In this document: positions 59,965 to 64,000 of the stretch, piece by piece
How positions within the stretch are numbered: position 1 is the first letter of the stretch
Layout of the letters: each line of letters opens with the position of its first letter
Assembly (NCBI RefSeq): GCF_011927835.1
Contig: NZ_JAATJH010000002.1
Span: 434,001 to 498,000 of the forward strand
Length of the DNA: 64,000 nt
Reading direction: 5' to 3'
DNA from: Neolewinella antarctica
GTDB taxonomy: Bacteria; Bacteroidota; Bacteroidia; Chitinophagales; Saprospiraceae
Notes under the pieces: generated by a model
The model's input: the letters and a program-made list of their open reading frames with translations, nothing else
Databases searched by the model: none
Told to the model about the DNA's origin: nothing
Position numbers and translations under genes: made by a program

Positions 59965-62900
59965 ATGAATTTTTTTTACACGCTCAGCGTACTGCTATTC
60001 AGCAGTATGCTAGCTGCGCAGTACGCACCATTTTCCCCTCTCCAAGCCAACGATCGCCTCGCCACTAAAGAGCGCGCGCTAACCGACCCAACCGAAGCAC
60101 TATACTTTTCGACGGAAGACCCCGCCGAGCTTGCGGACTTTCTAGCCGCGGTAACCGAAGAGGGCGACGCCACGTCGGGCGAGCTAAGCCTGCTGGAGTT
60201 GCCCGCCCCCGACGGATCCGTTGCCACCTTTCGGCTTCAGCGTTACCAAATGATCCAGCCGGAGTTGCAGGTCGCTTACCCCGGCTACGTCACGCTGTAC
60301 GGCTGGGACGTAAAGAACCCTGGCCGCCGCGTGCAACTCGACTGGACGGGCCGCGGCTTCGGCGCCAGCGTGATGGGCGGTGCTGAAGGCCACTGGTCGG
60401 TCAGCCCGCTTTCCGCTAAGCGAATCGACCGGTACCAAAGCTACTTCGTAAGGGATGTTCCCCAACCGGAGGACGGAACCCAGGAGTGTGGCTTCATCCC
60501 GGACGAAAAGTTGCTGGCGGAGCTGCGCCAACGATCCACCGAAAAGCAAGTAGGGGACTGCGAACTCAGGGAATACCGCCTGGCGCTCGCCTGCACCGGC
60601 GAGTATTATGCCGCCGTCGGTGGCACGCAAGCCCTCGCCGTCAGTGAAATGATGCGCGCCGTCAACCGATTGAACCAGATTTTCGTAGCCGAAATATCGT
60701 TGCAACTTACCATCATTAACCTCCCCGTCGCCGGTGGCGGCGTGGAACTGGTGTACGATGATCCGAATTCGGACCCTTATACTAACGATGATAGCGGCGA
60801 GATGCTGAACGAAAATCTTACTACCATCAACGCGGTGATCGGGGCTGATAATTACGACATCGGCCACGTCTTCGGGACGGGCGGCGGCGGCGTAGCTCAG
60901 GTGGCCTCCGTGTGCCGTAACGGCAAGGCGAGGGGTGTCTCCGGGTCGCGTTTCCCGGATACCGAATCATTTTACGGCCTGGTTGCCCACGAAATGGGGC
61001 ACCAGTTCGGCGCTTCGCATACGTACAATTCCAACGCTACGCCCAATTGTGGACGGAACCGTAGCACCGACGGATCATCCGCCTACGAAATCGGGGGTGG
61101 CAGCACCATCATGTCCTACGCGGGCATTTGCGGACAGGGGCCAAACGTACAGTCCAACAGAGACCTCTACTACCACGCCGAGAGTATTCAGCAAATTGCC
61201 GACTACATGGAATCGGGCGGCGGAGCAGCGTGCGCAACGACCGTCAGTACCGCCAACATCGAACCGACGGCGAACGCCGGGGCGGACTACACGATCCCGG
61301 CCTCTACTCCGTTCGTGCTGACCGCGGGGGCGGCCAACGATGGTGATGGTGACGGCGTCACGTACTGCTGGGAACAGTTCGACCTGGGGCCGCCGGTAAC
61401 CAACCGGCCTACCGGAAGTGAGGTAGAGGGACCCTTATTCCGGTCACTTCCGCCGAGTACTGAAAATCAGCGTTATTTCCCTAATCTGCCGGACTTAATC
61501 GCCGGCGACGACGCACCGTGGGAAATCCTACCAACCGTCAGCCGGGAGATGAATTTTGTCGTCACCGTGCGGGATTTTGGTGCCGCCGGCTACGCATGTC
61601 TCGTGCAGGACGGGATGACCATCGACGTAGTCGACACCGGCGCGCCGTTTGCGGTGACGGTGCCGAACGGTTCCGAAACTTATTTGGCTGGGTCGACCCA
61701 GTCGTTAACGTGGAACGTAGCGGGTACTAACGCTGGCGCCATCAACTGTGCGCAGGTCGATCTGGTACTCTCCCTCGACGGCGGTCTGACGTTTACCGAA
61801 AACATCGGTACGGTCGCCAATACCGGCACGGCCGCCGTGACGCTACCCAGCGTGACCGCGCGTGACGTACGCCTGATGGTCAAGTGCGCGGATAACATTT
61901 TCCTCGACGTTTCCGACCAGGACTTCGCCATCGAGCAATCAGAATACGTCGTGCGGCCCGTGGAGGAGACTGCCGAAGTCTGTGATGGTGGAAATACCGC
62001 TGAATTTACCTTTGAGCTCGAAAGCCTGATGGGTTATACGGGGACGATTAACTACGCAGCCCAGGACCTTCCCACGGGCGCAAACGTCACCTTTTCCCCA
62101 GCGTCAACCACCCTGGCCGCGAACGGGGTGACTACGGTTGCGATTATCGTGGATGGTCTTAGCTCCCTGGCCGCAAATAATTACCCCTTCACCGTAAGGA
62201 CGAACGACGGTAATGCGCAAAAGACCGCGAATTTCGTTCTGGAAGTTCTTCCCGCGCTGGAACCACCCACGTTGCTAACGCCGGTCGCTAATGGCTTCAT
62301 CGCGCCTGGTGCCGCGACTTTTGATTGGTCGGATGTGTCGAACATCGGTGATGCGGATGGCTATTCTTTTAACTTGTATCGCGATGCGGCGGGTACGCAG
62401 CGGGTGATCAACCCCGTGTTTACCGGTAGAAGCCGCGTCAATTTCGGCTCGAATCTGGATAGATTTTTGACGGAAGATGAAGTATACTGGTGGTCGGTTA
62501 CCGCAAGAAATACGGAGTGCGATCCGACACAGACGGCGGCGGCCAGCCTGATCAGGTTTGTGTTCGCGGAGGAGGCCCTCCCGGTGGAATGGCTGAGCTT
62601 CGAGGCCCGGCCTACCGTTAAAACCGCTGAGTTAACTTGGTCCGTCCGCCAGGATGATGCACACGAGCATTTTGTCATTGAGCGTTCCGATAACCCGCAA
62701 GCGGGCTGGTTGGACGTTGGTAAGGTGGTACGTCAGGGGTTGGCTGGCGACGCCAATTATGCCTTTACGGACCGGGCCGTGGCCGCCGACGCTACCTACT
62801 TTTACCGTCTTTGTCAGGTCGATACGGATGGCGACTTCAGCCATTCCCAGATTGAAACGGTCGCGTTCGCCGCCGGTTTGCGTCGCATTACGCTGTACCC

Positions 62901-63120
62901 CAATCCAGTCACGCAGCGTTTGTTTATTGGCGCGGTCGCGGGTGCCGGGGAGGTCCTGGAATACCAATTGATTACGAGCCTCGGCCGGGTTGTCCGCAGC
63001 GGAATACTTGGCGAGCAGCGCAGTGAGGTTAACGTCGCGGACCTGCCGAGCGCCGTTTATCAGGTGGTGGTTACGAATGGAACGGACTTCCGGGAGACAT
63101 ACCGCGTCGTGAAGCGCTAG
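59965..63120 (+). CDS. Secreted metzincin protease 3, one repeat module, T9SS tail
   Basis: A 1051-residue paralogue, starting MNFFYTLSVLLFSSMLAAQ. It is the shortest copy: propeptide, metalloprotease domain (HEMGHQFGASH at 342-352, TIMSYAGIC), sandwich region, a single A module, then ALPVEWLSFEARPTVKTAELTWSVRQDDAHEHFVIERS and the sorting tail. The tail differs somewhat from copies 1 and 2 (SAVYQVVVTNGTDFRETYRVVKR), so it is the most divergent. The tail contains an exact GC motif (62930-62945, in frame GAVAGAGEV). Its A+T-poor composition is like that of the others. Confidence 0.92.
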   Translation: MNFFYTLSVLLFSSMLAAQYAPFSPLQANDRLATKERALTDPTEALYFSTEDPAELADFLAAVTEEGDATSGELSLLELPAPDGSVATFRLQRYQMIQPELQVAYPGYVTLYGWDVKNPGRRVQLDWTGRGFGASVMGGAEGHWSVSPLSAKRIDRYQSYFVRDVPQPEDGTQECGFIPDEKLLAELRQRSTEKQVGDCELREYRLALACTGEYYAAVGGTQALAVSEMMRAVNRLNQIFVAEISLQLTIINLPVAGGGVELVYDDPNSDPYTNDDSGEMLNENLTTINAVIGADNYDIGHVFGTGGGGVAQVASVCRNGKARGVSGSRFPDTESFYGLVAHEMGHQFGASHTYNSNATPNCGRNRSTDGSSAYEIGGGSTIMSYAGICGQGPNVQSNRDLYYHAESIQQIADYMESGGGAACATTVSTANIEPTANAGADYTIPASTPFVLTAGAANDGDGDGVTYCWEQFDLGPPVTNRPTGSEVEGPLFRSLPPSTENQRYFPNLPDLIAGDDAPWEILPTVSREMNFVVTVRDFGAAGYACLVQDGMTIDVVDTGAPFAVTVPNGSETYLAGSTQSLTWNVAGTNAGAINCAQVDLVLSLDGGLTFTENIGTVANTGTAAVTLPSVTARDVRLMVKCADNIFLDVSDQDFAIEQSEYVVRPVEETAEVCDGGNTAEFTFELESLMGYTGTINYAAQDLPTGANVTFSPASTTLAANGVTTVAIIVDGLSSLAANNYPFTVRTNDGNAQKTANFVLEVLPALEPPTLLTPVANGFIAPGAATFDWSDVSNIGDADGYSFNLYRDAAGTQRVINPVFTGRSRVNFGSNLDRFLTEDEVYWWSVTARNTECDPTQTAAASLIRFVFAEEALPVEWLSFEARPTVKTAELTWSVRQDDAHEHFVIERSDNPQAGWLDVGKVVRQGLAGDANYAFTDRAVAADATYFYRLCQVDTDGDFSHSQIETVAFAAGLRRITLYPNPVTQRLFIGAVAGAGEVLEYQLITSLGRVVRSGILGEQRSEVNVADLPSAVYQVVVTNGTDFRETYRVVKR
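62930..62945 (+). repeat. Dispersed GC motif, exact copy inside protease 3
   Basis: GCGCGGTCGCGGGTGC in frame in the sorting tail. The paralogue 1 site has a two-mismatch version (near 53659-53674); paralogue 2 has a different sequence at this place. Confidence 0.95.
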
Positions 63121-63173
63121 TCAATAGTTGCCGCGTGATCCGAAGCAACTCGGCTCTTCTCCCCAAGTCCTTT

Positions 63174-63189
63174 GCACCCGCGACCGCGC
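63174..63189 (-). repeat. Dispersed GC motif, exact copy (inverse)
   Basis: GCACCCGCGACCGCGC, downstream of protease 3. Confidence 0.95.
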
Positions 63190-63211
63190 ACTACTCGTTT
63201 CCTGAGATTAA

Positions 63212-63245
63212 CGAGGCTTGCTCCACCACGGTGAAGCAAGCCTCG
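63212..63245. terminator. Terminator-like hairpin after protease 3
   Basis: The stem CGAGGCTTGCT / AGCAAGCCTCG resembles the terminators of genes 1 and 2 (GGCTTGC/GCAAGCC), but a T run is missing. Confidence 0.55.
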
Positions 63246-63278
63246 CTTATTAAAGTTGCCGCAAAGGACAGGCTGGCT

Positions 63279-64000
63279 CTAGACTTTGGCGGTTACTTCC
63301 GTGCTCTTCAAAAATTTGCGTCGGATAACTTGCTGCACCGTGACGCCATCGATTTTGGCTTCTAACCAACTCGGGATGTCCAGTAATGTAAACGGTCGCT
63401 TCTCAAAGGGCTTTTGCTTCACGCCGTCTAACTTTTCCTTCAGTTTGATGAATTCACCCTTGAGTTGCTCCTCCCGAATGCGGGGGATGCGGCGGAGGAA
63501 ACGGAAGATGAGTTGCTGAGTTTCCTGCAAGTGCTCAACTTTGGCGAGGTAGCGGTAAACGGACTTTACCTGGTATTCGACCAGTTGTACGTTGCCCATC
63601 TCGAAGTGGCAGATCAAACTGAGGATGCGGGCGTAGGCCTGGATGTCCGACCGGTAATTGGGGCTGCGCTGGTTGATGATCTCGTTGAGGTAATCAATCG
63701 CCGAGTCGTTGTCACCGCTGCCGAAGTAGAGGCAGGCGATGCGGTAGTGGAAGATCATTTTGCGGTGCTCGTCCCAGTTGTACCGGTCGTCCTTGATGAC
63801 CTCCATGATCTGGGGGACGAGGCCGAGCCCCTCCTTGAACGTGCCCTCCATGTAGTGCTTCCGGATCTGGTGGTCGAACTGGTAGAGATGATAAAGGCCC
63901 TGCACGTTGACGTTGTTGGTCAGGTCGAACTGGTGGGGGAACAGGTCCAGCTGTTGCAGTTCATCAACGAAGCGCTGGTACTGCCACATGTTAAACAGCG
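63279..64000 (-). CDS. Partial gene, helical-repeat protein (C-terminal part)
   Basis: The frame is open through the right edge of the window, so this is the C-terminal 240 or so residues of a longer protein. It is a helical, TPR-like repeat protein (FHYRIACLYFGSGDNDSAIDYLNEIINQRS, DIQAYARILSLICHFEMGNVQLVEYQVKSVYRYLAKV). The start lies outside the window; the internal ATG at 63989 is not taken as the start. No signal or membrane part is visible in this piece. Function is unknown. Confidence 0.7.
   Translation of the reverse strand, partial: LFNMWQYQRFVDELQQLDLFPHQFDLTNNVNVQGLYHLYQFDHQIRKHYMEGTFKEGLGLVPQIMEVIKDDRYNWDEHRKMIFHYRIACLYFGSGDNDSAIDYLNEIINQRSPNYRSDIQAYARILSLICHFEMGNVQLVEYQVKSVYRYLAKVEHLQETQQLIFRFLRRIPRIREEQLKGEFIKLKEKLDGVKQKPFEKRPFTLLDIPSWLEAKIDGVTVQQVIRRKFLKSTEVTAKV

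Overview
The window looks like a chromosomal piece of a Bacteroidota bacterium of the Saprospiria/Lewinella type. The reasons are: promoters of the form TTG-N19-TAnnTTTG with weak Shine-Dalgarno sites; type IX secretion (T9SS) C-terminal sorting domains of both kinds; TonB receptor plus DUF4249 lipoprotein pairs; a CreD-family protein; DUF3078 and DUF5606 proteins; and a fused E1 alpha/beta dehydrogenase. The genus is inference; the phylum is well supported.

Layout. 1-5700: a possible small RNA, tRNA-Lys, rpsO, an MscS-type channel, a secreted ThuA-domain protein and creD. 5.7-10.8 kb is an accessory stretch: a vapBC pair whose toxin gene is split by a 135-bp inverted-repeat element, an orphan 560-aa protein, and an A+T-rich pair (HExxH protein plus lipoprotein). 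10.8-18.4 kb: a LytS/LytTR two-component pair, a TPR-like protein, a TonB receptor and a PIG-L deacetylase. 18.6-31 kb: an unknown protein, a decayed and two intact paralogous outer-membrane barrels, a GH5/beta-helix/CBM6 enzyme, a LamG protein with a type B sorting signal, a DCC-family protein and a GH3/beta-lactamase fusion. 31-33 kb: a mobile-like palindromic element, metF, and a tRNA-Met cluster with one intact and several broken copies. 33.5-47.8 kb: DUF3078, an ECF sigma/small protein/MscS operon, DUF4249 plus TonB receptor, E1 dehydrogenase, DUF5606, OmpA, PpiD and two unknown proteins. 47.9-63.1 kb: three tandem secreted metzincin proteases of 1970, 1660 and 1051 aa that share a head and tail but carry different numbers of two alternating modules. 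A partial gene ends the window.

The most unusual layer lies across the genes. (1) A 16-bp motif, GCGCGGTCGCGGGTGC, occurs 7 times exactly and 6 more times with one mismatch, both between genes and inside reading frames, where it codes for low-complexity linkers or signal-peptide segments. (2) The 18-bp palindrome CCCCGATAGCTATCGGGG replaces the same six bases of the D-arm in two tRNA-Met copies, and a variant sits in the linker of the E1 fusion protein. (3) At least two families of small inverted-repeat elements have clear target duplications; removing one of them restores an intact vapC. (4) Heptanucleotide arrays lie just upstream of several genes. These point to active short-repeat invasion. 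The protease cluster shows segmental duplication followed by module gain or loss.

Many of the products are exported: T9SS cargo (ThuA, GH5, LamG and the proteases), TonB receptors, barrels and lipoproteins. This suggests a predatory or polymer-degrading, surface-active lifestyle (inference).
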